Source: Phymatolithon calcareum (taxonomy: Eukaryota > Rhodophyta > Florideophyceae > Hapalidiales). Taken from it: a DNA stretch of 64,000 nucleotides. This document shows, one piece after another, positions 1 through 10,412 of the stretch. The stretch is from contig OZ345377.1 in assembly GCA_977006965.1 (NCBI GenBank), forward strand, positions 2,232,001 through 2,296,000, written 5' to 3'. The notes under the pieces were generated by a model. The model was not told where the DNA came from. It saw nothing but the letters and a program-made list of their open reading frames with translations, and searched no databases. Position 1 is the first letter of the stretch, and every line of letters starts with the position of its first letter. The translations under genes and the position numbers were made by a program.

Positions 1-1902
1 GCTCGTGCGGCGTTTGTCAATATTCTGGATAATGAGTTTCGTGCGTTTGGCTGGCCGATGAAGGTTCCACATCCTGTTATTAATGAAGAGCTCATTCGCA
101 CGATTAACTTTTTTGTCACTCAGCTGAACGAGTTACAACGTGTTTCAGAAAAGAGTGACTTTATTCCAGATCGCACACGCTGGCAGCGCACGCTGTCCGA
201 TTCATGGGCAATTGCTTCTATTCTGCGAGCTCCATTGGCGCGTTTCAAGTATCATTTCTTGGAGACATTTCGCGCAGACCTTAATCTCAAAGACGATACC
301 GGCGCTAATTCTACGGATACAACTCGAAAGGCCACAACGTCCCGGTTTGATCGTCCGGAGTGGGCGGCTGACTTTGCGGTCGAGCGTATACAAGAAGCAA
401 CACCGTTTCTGCGTGAGATCGCTATGGACGGACCACGAAAAGCCGAGTTCAAGTTTGTCAGGGGATTCTGCCGTGTTTTTTCTGACAAGATTGCGTATGA
501 CTGCGAATTGGCTATGCGATCGTCTAAGAATGATAGCGATGCTGACGCACTAATTTCACACGCCGCCAGCATCGCAAAACAATTCGACGTAAAACTTCGT
601 GCCGGCGCATTGCTCGACCCAGATACCATGTCATCTTCGGGAAAGCCGTCTTCGGGAAAGCCGTCTTCCGAATTTCCGTCCGCACTTTCCTTGCTAAGTG
701 GAAACACTGGGTTTTTCACTGCATGGGCAAGCTCGGAACTGCGTTTGGCGGGCACACAGGTTAGTGCGCGACTGGAGAAGATCCTCACTCTCGAAAATGC
801 AGAAGTTTCGGTTTCTGCACCATCAGATGTTCCGAATGGCACAGCGGAAGGTTTTGATGTTGAGACCGAGTGTGCAGAACTGTTGCAACTTGTCGGTGAG
901 TCGGGAAGCGGATGTCGCCAACTTAGCACCCCGTCGCTCGTGTCGAGCTTTTTGCGATTGACGGAATTGCCGCTATTGCAAACGGTACGTGACCGGCTTC
1001 GTGAAGTATTGGATACATGCGACTGGAGTCCGACCACATTCACAGACATGTTCCAATGCTCACGCGCCATATGGTGCGCCCAAGTGCTGGCCGAGCTTTT
1101 GGAGGATAGGATATTCGAGCCTTTCTATGCCAATTTCGAGAAAGAGCATGGATTTTCATTGTATGCCGAGGAAATTGAGCGTTTCAAAACGTTAACTGAA
1201 CGCGCTGTCACATCCATCTCCGGCGCCGTGTCGGATAACTTTATCGCGCATGTGAAAGAGTCTTACCAGGAACAGGTGCGTTTTGGTGAACTGGCATCAC
1301 AGGATGCGGCTGTCGTACTCGCACATGATCTATCCGAGCCGCTGTGCAAGAGCATGACGGTATTGGAAGAGAGACTGAGAGCGCTATCACAGGGCATTGC
1401 AAATCGGAAATTGGCGTCTGCCATCTGGTGCCCCGTGGCAGCGTGTGTGGACTCCTTTTTCTTCAGCCAAGTCATAATGCAGATGTTCGCGGGCGGGACT
1501 CGTAATGCTGTGCCCGCAGCGTCGTCGACAAATGCGTACCTTGCACCGCGAAACGCAGCAAAAATGGCGCGACAAGTTGCGTTCGATGCGTCTGCTATCG
1601 TGGCGGTGTTTGGAAATGTATCAGCAAGACCACAGAACTTCCTACCGGCATGCGCAGACACCGCTCCACTGCTGCAGATGGCCGCACGACGCGTAATGCG
1701 ACCGAATATTGCGCCGAAACAAGGGCACGACGAAGCGTTTAAGGCGGTTTGCAGATTGGCCGATGAGGAATATACTGATGAAGACGTGGAGAGAGCGAGA
1801 GAGGCACTGCACTCGCTTTTTGGTACTGCGGCAGTGTCACCAAGAGAGTGCTTAGAGTTGTTTGCAATAGCGGGTTTGCAATCGGCAATCCCGCTCAGTT
1901 GA
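1..1902 (+). CDS. RINT1/TIP20 family vesicle-tethering protein, 5' partial
   Basis: The frame is open from base 1, so the start lies outside the window; 633 residues are visible, ending in TGA at 1900-1902. The first residues (NEFRAFGWP) resemble the family segment ending in a WP pair. A stretch around 230-420 has the hallmark order of RINT1/Tip20 proteins: a RFKYHF motif, then RPEW, then FLREI and a FVRGF segment. The C-terminal half is helical and has the late family-like block FGNVSARPQNFL. Proteins of this family are subunits of the Dsl1/NRZ tether, which captures Golgi-derived COPI vesicles at the ER. The serine/glycine-rich stretch at about 620-690 (SSGKPSSGKPSS) is a local insertion with a short repeat. 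No intron is evident. The gene converges on histone H3 with 157 bp between stops. The family call rests on recalled motif order, not on an alignment. Confidence 0.75.
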   Translation, partial: ARAAFVNILDNEFRAFGWPMKVPHPVINEELIRTINFFVTQLNELQRVSEKSDFIPDRTRWQRTLSDSWAIASILRAPLARFKYHFLETFRADLNLKDDTGANSTDTTRKATTSRFDRPEWAADFAVERIQEATPFLREIAMDGPRKAEFKFVRGFCRVFSDKIAYDCELAMRSSKNDSDADALISHAASIAKQFDVKLRAGALLDPDTMSSSGKPSSGKPSSEFPSALSLLSGNTGFFTAWASSELRLAGTQVSARLEKILTLENAEVSVSAPSDVPNGTAEGFDVETECAELLQLVGESGSGCRQLSTPSLVSSFLRLTELPLLQTVRDRLREVLDTCDWSPTTFTDMFQCSRAIWCAQVLAELLEDRIFEPFYANFEKEHGFSLYAEEIERFKTLTERAVTSISGAVSDNFIAHVKESYQEQVRFGELASQDAAVVLAHDLSEPLCKSMTVLEERLRALSQGIANRKLASAIWCPVAACVDSFFFSQVIMQMFAGGTRNAVPAASSTNAYLAPRNAAKMARQVAFDASAIVAVFGNVSARPQNFLPACADTAPLLQMAARRVMRPNIAPKQGHDEAFKAVCRLADEEYTDEDVERAREALHSLFGTAAVSPRECLELFAIAGLQSAIPLS

Positions 1903-2059
1903 CATTAGAAAGATGCATAAATTTCTAACACAGTATCGTGTAAATTATGAAGTTGTTCTTTCCTGGCGAAACAGAACAATGAAAAAGTTCGCTGTTTAAT
2001 GAACTGGTTGCTACGATGTTGTACAATACAATGGAAGAGTTGATGCGCAACAGAAAAAC

Positions 2060-3221
<1,162 letters not shown>

Positions 3222-3270
3222 GTTTGTGACTTTATTCGGCTAATTAGCGAACGTGTACATTTGTACTTTA

Positions 3271-3288
3271 TGCCAACTTGATTTGGCA
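3271..3288 (+). terminator. Possible H4 mRNA 3' stem-loop
   Basis: TGCCAA, a six-base loop CTTGAT, then TTGGCA form a perfect 6-bp stem starting 50 bp after the H4 stop. Position and stem length resemble the metazoan histone 3' stem-loop, but the loop is six bases rather than four and the sequence differs. It may be a coincidence. Confidence 0.25.
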
Positions 3289-3718
3289 ATAGAATACAGT
3301 AAATTTTCTCCTCGTCAAGCCTCTACTTTAGGAGTATCTGAGAAGGCATAATCTTTAGCGACGTGCCTGGCGTAGACGTGTAAGCCGCAGTCCAACTCGC
3401 TAACGATATAATAGAGTGGAAGAAAATTAGGTTCTCGAAACGGTGCTAGCCCTACTAACAAAATCAATGAATGGATGAGAATGCATACATGATTCGAATG
3501 GAAGAGTATCGCACGGTCCACCAAATGCTCCAGTGTGATACCCAGATGAAGAGTACGAACAGCTCTTAATATCTAGACGGACTGGATAGAATGGAGACAA
3601 CTCAGACCCTCGAAGCGCTGCTAGCCTCACTTCGGGGGAAATGAAGGATGCAGTACAGCGCAATACAGTGCATTCCTCCTACAGAGCTCTCATCGAAGGC
3701 TTGCTGAGTTTGAACTAC
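3289..3718. other. Intergenic, no gene recognised
   Basis: Short minus-strand ORFs here (up to 78 codons) overlap one another and have no recognisable motifs. Parts of 3420-3650 weakly resemble each other and 8150-8290 (CTCGAA..GCTAGCC words), so this is probably old repeat sequence. Confidence 0.4.
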
Positions 3719-3912
3719 AACGATATTGGCATAGTTCAACTTTGGCAAACACGGAAATACTAAAACTTCCTCAGAATGTTTTATTCGGCTAGTGCAAAGT
3801 GTACTTGGCAGTGATTGTAAATGGTTTGTAGCGTGTTGGTCGCTTTATGTGAGAGATTCATGAACGTCTAATGATACGCCTGGTACGAAACATACATGTA
3901 CCCAGAAGTACG
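3719..3912 (+). repeat. Dispersed repeat C, copy 1
   Basis: This stretch matches the reverse complement of about 12536-12745 over nearly 200 bp, including the words TTGGCATAGTTCAACTTTGG, GAATGTTTTATTCGGCTA and CATGAACGTCTAATGATACG. Small indels separate the copies. No coding frame or TIR is visible, so the class is unknown. It could be a fragment of an LTR, LINE or MITE. Confidence 0.6.
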
Positions 3913-4065
3913 CTCGTATTGGCAGGTATGATCGCCGGTTGGCACTATGCGCTTGTTAATGTTGCGGCGGATGCACGTGGTGCCTGAGTTTTTGCTGACA
4001 CAATAGTAGAACGGAGAGCATTCGCGACGTTTGCAGTAGTGCTTGGAACCATAAGCAAAGTCGTC

Positions 4066-4730
4066 TTATGTTTCTGAGACTTCTTCGTTGACTTGCGATA
4101 CTTTCTCCTCGTCTTTCTGGAACTCTTCTTCGGCTTCCAGTACTTCCTGTTCCTTTTCTGAGACTTCTTTGTCGACTTACGATACTTCCTACTCGGCTTT
4201 CTGGATCTCTTCCTTGGATTCCACGCCTTCATCTTCGACCGCTTCGTTGTGGACTTGAGGTACTTCTTCCTCGGCTTTATCGAACGTTTCATTGGCTTCC
4301 AATACTTCCCCTTCGACCGCTTAGACTTCTTCGTGGAATTGCGATACTTCTTCCTCGGCTTCCAATAATTTCTTTTCGAGGGCTTTGACTTTTTATTGGA
4401 TGACTTGGACTCCCTTGTGGGTTTGGGATACTTCCTCCTCGGCTTTCGTGACAGTTTCATCGTCTTCCACGACTTATTCTTCGATCGCTTCGACCCCTTT
4501 GTCGGCTTGCGATAACCTGTCTTTGTCGGCTTTCTATATTTTTTCTTCCGCTTATTCGATTTCTTTCTCGGCTTCCAAGATCTCCTCTTCAGCTTCGAGG
4601 ACTTTCTCCTCTACCTTCGGGATTTCTCTTTGGTTTGGTAGACGTTTTCCTCAACTTCCCTGGGTTCCTTGTCGACCTCTTAGACTTTGAGATTCTTTTT
4701 TCGCCCCTGTTCTTCCTTGTCGTGAAGGAA
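4066..4730 (-). pseudogene. Decayed acidic heptad-repeat coiled-coil gene
   Basis: On the minus strand one frame reads as a highly periodic acidic coiled coil (units such as EVLEAEEEVSQ and KAEEEVSQVHKEV) for about 200 residues, ending at TAA (4066-4068). It carries at least seven in-frame TAA/TAG codons, several of them one C-to-T or G-to-T change away from Q or E codons found in neighbouring units, and a frameshift near its 5' end. Another minus frame of the same bases (3945-4460) is open for 171 codons and gives a Lys/Arg/Ser-rich repeat (RKPRRKY, KSTKKS). I regard that as an out-of-frame reading of the repeat, though a newly open basic frame cannot be excluded. The host protein of origin is not recognised. 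Confidence 0.6.
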
Positions 4731-5208
4731 GATGGTATGTTTTGTTGGAGTGAAGTCTCTCTCCTTTTCTTTATTATGCATGCGATGGCTAAGCTACTAT
4801 TTGGATATTTGATGATTATATTTTGAGAGCTCCCAAAGCCTCACCTTGGAGTAACGGGGCAGCTCTTGCGATAATCTCTACGCTAAAGTCGTCTGGCTAC
4901 TCAAAACGTTCTTGATTCGTAATTCTCTCCCAACAAGAGCTCCTGTGAGTCTCTTGCACTCAAACTCAATTTCTGTACTCATCTCCGACAACGCTAGAGT
5001 ACGTTGTAAGGCGACTAGTTCGATCACCGCGGTAATCCCACAGTAAGCAAGTTACTATTTGTATTGCCTATCCTAGACTGGTCTTTCTTATCATACACCT
5101 CTAACTTGGTGAACCGAAAGACCTCGCGCTCCATTCTTGTGCCGCTTCAGTTTCGTTTCGCGGATTCTTATGGACCGGTCTTTGGTGCATTATTGCCCCG
5201 GTGTGGAT
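4731..5208. other. Intergenic, no gene recognised
   Basis: No coding signal or repeat was recognised between the coiled-coil relic and the Copia fragment. No LTR-like TG...CA boundary or polypurine tract was found next to the Copia ORF stop at 5209. Confidence 0.4.
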
Positions 5209-5918
5209 CTATATGGTGCTGTACCGGTCATGTACCGACACTCCTCCGACGTGCTTCGGATTTCCATCAATCAGGAGGACGTCTATGTTGTCCCTAAATT
5301 CCCTGAACGCAATTTTGCCAGTTGGCTTTGTGAATCCGTCTGCGATATTATCGCCAGAGCTCACATGGTTCACAATGAGTGTACCGTCCATGACGCAATT
5401 CTTGATGAGGTGATACTTCACGTCTACATGCTTCGCCCGCTTCATAGAGGCGTCAGACTGCGCCCATTTGATTGCTACCTGATTATCGGCAAGCATAACA
5501 GTCGCCCCTGGATCTAGTAGGCCCAATTCTGCAAGAAACAGTCTCATCCAAATTACGTTCTTGCATTGTTTAGCCATTGCGATGTATTCCGCCTCGGAGG
5601 TGCTTTGGCTGGATGACAACTGTTTGCTCGTCATCCAGTTAATTCTGGATCTTCCCATCTGGTATGCTCCTCCAGTTCGCGACTTCCTGTCTGTTCGGTC
5701 GCCCACAAAGTCCGAGTCCGAGAATAGGGTGAGGCTCAACCTCAGTGCGTTCGCGTCGCTCCTTTTGTATACCAGCCCGTAGTCCATGGTGCCTTTCAAA
5801 TACCGTAGTACTCTTTTGAGTGCGTGCAGTAGGTATAGTGTAGGTTTTGAGACGTGCTGCGAGAGAATACCAACGGCGACGGAGACATCAGGCTGCCGGT
5901 CGAACGAATGCAGCTACG
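5209..5918 (-). mobile_element. Truncated Copia RT/RNase H fragment
   Basis: A 196-codon minus frame (5799 to 5209) is the C-terminal RNase H region of a Ty1/Copia polyprotein. It shows DSDFVGD, the SSSQSTSEAEYIA box, ADNQVAIKWA, KHVDVKYH and the closing ADGFTKP. The same frame continues upstream through LHALKRVLRYLKG and RQPDVSVAVGILSQ to a stop near 5905, so the RT C-terminus is also present. Everything upstream is lost where the pyrophosphatase pseudogene begins, near 5920-5935. No LTR is recognisable. It differs from the Copia element at 53-59 kb and is a dead fragment. Confidence 0.85.
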
Positions 5919-5929
5919 GGAAAAATCCT

Positions 5930-7090
5930 CGCCAATGACATCTTTCGCACTTCTCGTTCCTTTGATGGTTATGTCTGGACTTGTACCTTCCGCAGTCAAA
6001 CTGGTTGGAACCCCGGAGACGTTTCTAAGATATTAATTAGCAACGTTGTGCAGATACCAATGTCTGACATTTATGTGGCAACTTCGTTGGTCCTTGGAAC
6101 CATGATACCATTTTTATTCTCCGGGCTTTTCCTTGCCTCTTCGAGAAAAGCTGTGAATGCTTTGGCGGTTGGAACCAGAAACCATATTGATACGGTTGAA
6201 GAGATGCAGAGGAATGGATCTTTCGCCAAGACAAGGCTTATGACGTGCCTGGCGCGGCCAGGAGGTCTTCTGTGGTGGAAGCAATTCTTCCGGTTGCTTT
6301 GATTTTCGTAACTCCGTTTATTGTTGGGTTTGGGTTTGGTCAAAAAGCCCTCGTTGCTTTTCTAATCTCTACCACGGGAACCACCTTTGTGCTCGGTACC
6401 GTGTTCTCAGACTCGGGCGAAATCTGGGCAAATGCGTTGAAGCTGATCGAGCTTGGTTCCATGGGCGAAGAGAACGGCAAAGACTCTGAGTGGCACAAAT
6501 CAGCTCTAATAAGCGATGCGGTGGGCCGGTCGCTGAAAGAGACGGCGGGCTCGGCTATGAACGTTGTAATGAAACTGATGGTGCTGCTGGGTTTCCTCGC
6601 TGTCAAACGCATGGTGCCGGACCTTCACAAGGGCTGGATTGGTGGAGTTTTCCTTGTTTGTTCTATTGCAATAGGAGTTCCGTTTTCGGTGTGGAAATGG
6701 AATCGCAACTTGCGATTGCTGGAAGCAGCCAGAGGACGTACCGGTGAGGTGCTAACCAAACCCCCGCCGAAGCAGATATCTCCTTTCTTTGTCGAAAAAT
6801 CTACTGTGGATCCTGGTACAGCCGCACCGGGAAGTTAGCTTGCAGAAGCTCTGCTCGCAGCGGGTGACCCAAAGGCTCCTATCGATCCTCACGCATTGCC
6901 AGGTTTGTCCACTCGCTCTGCGGCGAACCTGGATAGTTTCCACAATATTACTGTACCGAGGCGCAATGTGAGCAATACAGAGTCGGTGTTGCTTGATGAG
7001 GCGCGACAGGACCGGGTGCACGAAGGTATTGGAGGGCCCCGACGTGATGTTGGTGTGTCAGATAACATGGTCCCGAGCATTGATGAGTAA
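5930..7090 (+). pseudogene. Membrane H+-pyrophosphatase C-terminal pseudogene
   Basis: Three successive frames give the last third of a membrane-bound pyrophosphatase, a multi-pass proton pump that uses PPi. At 6037-6180 the helix LVLGTMIPFLFSGLFLASSRKAV matches the family pattern of a GxxxPFLFSA helix. After a frameshift (frame of 6245 onward) come LPVALIFVTPFIVGFGFG, SDSGEIWANALKLIE, WHKSALISDAVG and KETAGSAMNVVMKLM. These correspond to the conserved NTGGAWDNAKKYIE, HKAAVxGDTxGDP and KDTSGPxxNxLIKL blocks, with key residues changed (N to D, GD to SD). TAG at 6836-6838 interrupts the frame, which then stays open to TAA at 7088-7090 and encodes a hydrophilic tail. The 5' part is missing at the Copia junction. 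It is a dead duplicate of a host gene. Confidence 0.7.
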
Positions 7091-7200
7091 AAACAACTGG
7101 AACGGGGCGCTGCGGTGCATAGTCTTCATAAAAGTTCTGTGATAACATAGTCTTCTCGACTATGCCTCTTAGAATAAATAATTGTTCATGTTTGGACAGT

Positions 7201-7718
7201 TTTTTTATTGCAAGTATGACTGAAGAATTCGGCACCAGAACCAGACAGCCCTTGAACGAACGCTAGCAGGATACGAACTCGAAGGAGAAAAACGACTGGA
7301 AACAGAAAAGGCGCTAGATGAGCTCTTACTATTTAGCAAGACACTCATAGAACGCATGGAGAACGAAGAAGGCCTGTATTAATCTGCAGAATGCAAGGCA
7401 AAAAGTGGTCGAGTCCAAGCACCAACAATCCCGTAGAGGACTGAGATAGGACTACTTTGAGTCCTGAGTTTTCCCGTCCGCCATACTGGTGGACGTTTCG
7501 TGAGCTACACAAAGGTAGGTAGCATCAGAGGAAGCCTTGCCCATATCTTGAAAAAAAGTTTTTTTTATTGCAATTTTTTAAAGCCCCACAGTCACACGAA
7601 TATACGGACAAGGCTTCCTCATGTGCTACCCTCACTAGGGCGGCTCTACTCTTATGTCTGGTATTCTGTCTGAGCCCCTAGCATGTACTCGGTTGTTTTT
7701 GATAGCTCTTCGTAGTAG
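7201..7718. mobile_element. Composite LINE 3'-end insertion with 15-bp TSD
   Basis: A perfect 15-bp direct repeat (TCATGTTTGGACAGT at 7186-7200 and 7719-7733) flanks this insert. It starts with TTTTTTATTGCAAG, the minus-strand 3' tail of the LINE-A family. Next, on the plus strand at about 7236-7383, comes a fragment encoding the LINE C-terminus (ETEKALDELLLFSKTLIE..EEGLY stop), which matches the end of the LINE ORF at 30129. Its 3'UTR follows and ends in an A-run near 7558. A minus-oriented LINE-A 3'UTR at 7559-7718 then begins with poly-T. Head and tail orientations are mixed, as in twin-primed LINE integrations. Confidence 0.7.
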
Positions 7719-7733
7719 TCATGTTTGGACAGT

Positions 7734-8489
7734 GCTACGCCCGACGTCCGACCTCGATTTCTAACTTGAATTCTTTTGACTATCTTTCATTTCCTCTTCC
7801 AACTGTTACGGGCAAAATAAGTTTTCCTTGTGTCGCTTAAAGATCGCATCATGGAAGCATTCATCTTACTTTTTACATCTGTGCATATGTTGAGTGCATG
7901 TACTCAATGTTTAACAACTCGACTGTTGGGCTGGTCCCGCGTTATGGACCCTCCGCCTGTCCCCGCAATGTATGAAAACATGTGATGGCACATGGTTCGC
8001 GGTGTGATGATGATGATGATGATTGCTTTACTCCCCTAAGAGACTAGCACGTCCAGAAGGCTTCATTTGATTCCACTTGCTGAAGTCGGAGGCGTTTGTA
8101 ATGGGCGATTCAATATCTTGCTGGTTGACGGTGTGGTAATCCACCCTTAACGTCGCACTTTAGGATCGCACCCGATCTAGAAACACAAAGAGCTCTTAAT
8201 GTTGCATCGCATTGCTCAGAAAGGAGAAAGTTAGGCCATCGAAATACTTCTAACCTCATCTTTAGGCAGATAGAAAATAATTTTTGTGGATCCGTACTGA
8301 TTGGAACGTGCTTCCTGTGCCTATTCCTTGGAATGAAGTGGGATCGGATGAGCACTTGAGCTCATCTATTGAGGCTTATCTGGAGCCGGAGATCTCCTTT
8401 TTATTCCACGAATGTCTTGATCATCTTCTCTTCTTGCTCTTGACATATGAGTTGTGCTTATCGACGAGAATGCCTCGCGTGCAAAGTTA
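7734..8489. other. Intergenic with a short GAT microsatellite
   Basis: No gene recognised. A (GAT)6 run lies at 8006-8023. Short ORFs here have no motifs. Confidence 0.4.
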
Positions 8490-9051
8490 CTGACTTGTTG
8501 GTGCAACACCCTTGGGAATCGGACGATAGTCGGAGAATACTGAAAATGCCATTGTAGTTGTGGATGATACCAATATGTACGGTAGCCATTTACAAGCTCG
8601 ACGCAGCTCAATTGTTCGTAAAACTTTAAATAAAGAAGCGTACAAAACTGCACGATGGTCAACATACGGGAAAATCCATGCCAGCGCTTGTCTGCTCACC
8701 GAAAACACAATGAAAGCGCTCAACGCGGGTTCTTAAACGGGCGTTTCGGATGCTGTCTTTTTGCAGCTCCACAGCACTCTCACACACGTTCGGAACTCAG
8801 TCGATATCAGCACTGTACATGAGCAATTTCGAACTATCCAACACGAGATTTCTCACTGGGGCACAGTGAACTTGCAAAACAAGCGCTTGGTACATTTCTG
8901 CACGGATAGAAGGCACATATGGACACAACTGACGCGAGCTCTCTCTCCAACGATCCCCCTTGAGATCCACGTGGAGTTACAATGTGCACAAGGCACCGTG
9001 TGCTTCATGACACCGGAAGTCCGCCGTTTACGACTGGCTTCGGATCGCTGA
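8490..9051 (+). pseudogene. Unrecognised decayed coding stretch
   Basis: One plus frame reads almost continuously from about 8493 to TGA at 9049-9051, interrupted by a TAG near 8527 and a TAA near 8734. The predicted peptide looks protein-like (GATPLGIG, ENAIVVVDDTNMYGSHL, HVELQCAQGTVCF) rather than random. I do not recognise the family. A retroelement RNase H or a host enzyme relic are guesses. The uninterrupted part alone is 96 codons from ATG 8761. Confidence 0.3.
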
Positions 9052-9184
9052 TCCATAGATCAGAGTACCGTAATTGATCGAAATAATTACAGTTTTTCTG
9101 CTGCTGTCCCAAAAATAAAAAATTTCTCATTCCGCCTCTTTCGACCAAAAGATCATTATTTCTGCACTAAAAATCAAGACTTTA

Positions 9185-9250
9185 TTTGAAATATTCTAAG
9201 TTGCTAGGAATTTATAGCTAGGAATTCCTAGCAACCTAGAATGTTTCAAA
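9185..9250. repeat. 28-bp-arm hairpin
   Basis: Arms 9185-9212 and 9223-9250 pair at 26 of 28 positions around a 10-bp loop. The core TTGCTAGGAATT occurs in both arms. It overlaps the stop of the minus ORF at 9236-9532. It could be a tiny foldback element or an RNA 3'-end structure. Confidence 0.7.
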
Positions 9251-9532
9251 CATAGTATTACTCATTCTTTTAGTAACAGAAGCACCACCTTGTGCGAGGG
9301 CTTCATCGGGCAATTTCCTGAGCTGCTTCTCACTTTCGCCAATATTGAAGAGCTTTGAGGATATCCTTGATCTGCTGATAGATTCGGCTCCACGTGCGAA
9401 AACTCTTTTCTGTAGTCTGATATAACCGAGCTTGCCATGCTCGCACTGCCAACGTCGAATAATCTTGTAATCAGTATGGACAGTCTGCACTCGCTCGTTG
9501 GCGAACGCAACCGACGCTCGAAATGAAAACAT
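9236..9532 (-). CDS. Hypothetical small ORF
   Basis: A 98-codon ORF, basic in its first half and with a Ser/Arg run in the middle. No family is recognised. Its stop lies inside the hairpin at 9185-9250, the only circumstantial hint that it is transcribed. It may be fortuitous. Confidence 0.2.
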   Translation of the reverse strand: MFSFRASVAFANERVQTVHTDYKIIRRWQCEHGKLGYIRLQKRVFARGAESISRSRISSKLFNIGESEKQLRKLPDEALAQGGASVTKRMSNTMFETF

Positions 9533-9544
9533 CTATGGTGCCAT

Positions 9545-10084
9545 TTCCTTCCATTGTGCGAATCACAACAACCCCAACCTTAATCAGTCTAACCCAACAC
9601 AGCCGGTTCCATCATCTCAGACGCGCCGCAATTCGTGTGGTACGGTTCAGTTCTAATGGCGCAAGAACGATACCGCATGGTTTGAGTTGAGGGATTTATA
9701 TTAGTGGAATTTTCTCTCGTCTGTTTGCGGTGGTGGCAATCGACAATATAAACATGTTCTCGTTCTTCCGAAAGTGCAACTTGTAAAACGTAATGTTTGT
9801 TGTTTATACTTAATTTTACACGTGGCTTATCAGAATAGTTATAAATTTGAAATATTAATTGTAAGAGTTTATTGGATTTTAAAATTTTTCATATTTCGAA
9901 ATTTTTAGATCGATCAATCCAAAATGTTTCTCAAGTGCGTTCCACGTGCCGTCCGTCCCCTAAAGGCTTCGTGGAAGGCAAGCGGAGCACAATCCTTACC
10001 TTCAATGCCTATCTCGGTAAGTCGATCTCGTCGTTTCCCATCTTGACACCACGTCGACATGAAGCAATCTGAACTGACAAATAC
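9545..10084. other. AT-rich intergenic, no gene recognised
   Basis: An AT-rich stretch around 9780-9910 with poly-T and poly-A words. No coding motif was found before the F-box inverted repeat. The minus ORF running through here to 9914 is a read-through of the repeat's right arm. Confidence 0.4.
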
Positions 10085-10412
10085 CTTTCTCCACCGACTG
10101 CCAGATGCAGAGCTGCGACATGTCGTTCGTCTTTCAAGCGCCAAGCCGCAAGAAAATATTGCTAGGTTGCAGTTTCCCTCGCCGATGCTTTGACCTTGCT
10201 GCGATGTGGCGGACCGCTTGTCGCATGTGCGCAAAGCGCGTTTCTTCATATTCGGGGGCCAAGTATCCGTGCCGACCGCGCTTGTTGCCGACGGAAGAAC
10301 GACGACCGGAAGGCGGTGTTTCGAGGATCTATTTGCCAGACTTGTAACTACTTTGGAATGCTTGTTCATCAATCGACTTCTCAATGAATCCATACTCAAT
10401 ATCTTGACGTCA
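10085..10412 (+). pseudogene. F-box-like protein fragment, left arm
   Basis: Frameshifted plus-strand readings give PDAELRHVVRL, then LADALTLLRCGGPLVACAQSAF, then (shifted) ALVADGRTTTGRRCFEDLFARL and FINRLLNES. The LLRCGGPL..CAQSAF block parallels ALLRAGGPLEQAARDAF in the F-box/LRR gene at 17265. This is probably the 5' region of a related host gene family. It contains frameshifts and no intact product. Confidence 0.5.

Noticed and set aside
252-1070. 272-codon minus ORF inside the first gene
   Set aside because: Antisense shadow of the RINT1/TIP20-like frame, with Ser/Arg-rich low-complexity composition.
3945-4460. A 171-codon Lys/Arg-rich protein gene
   Set aside because: It is an out-of-frame reading of a decayed heptad repeat; the acidic frame is the ancestral one.
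8006-8023. GAT repeat as a CRISPR or regulatory array
   Set aside because: An ordinary trinucleotide microsatellite of six units; no spacers.
9914-10412. C-terminal two thirds of a 287-codon minus ORF
   Set aside because: It is the antisense of the left arm of the inverted repeat; only 10413-10777 carries coding sense.
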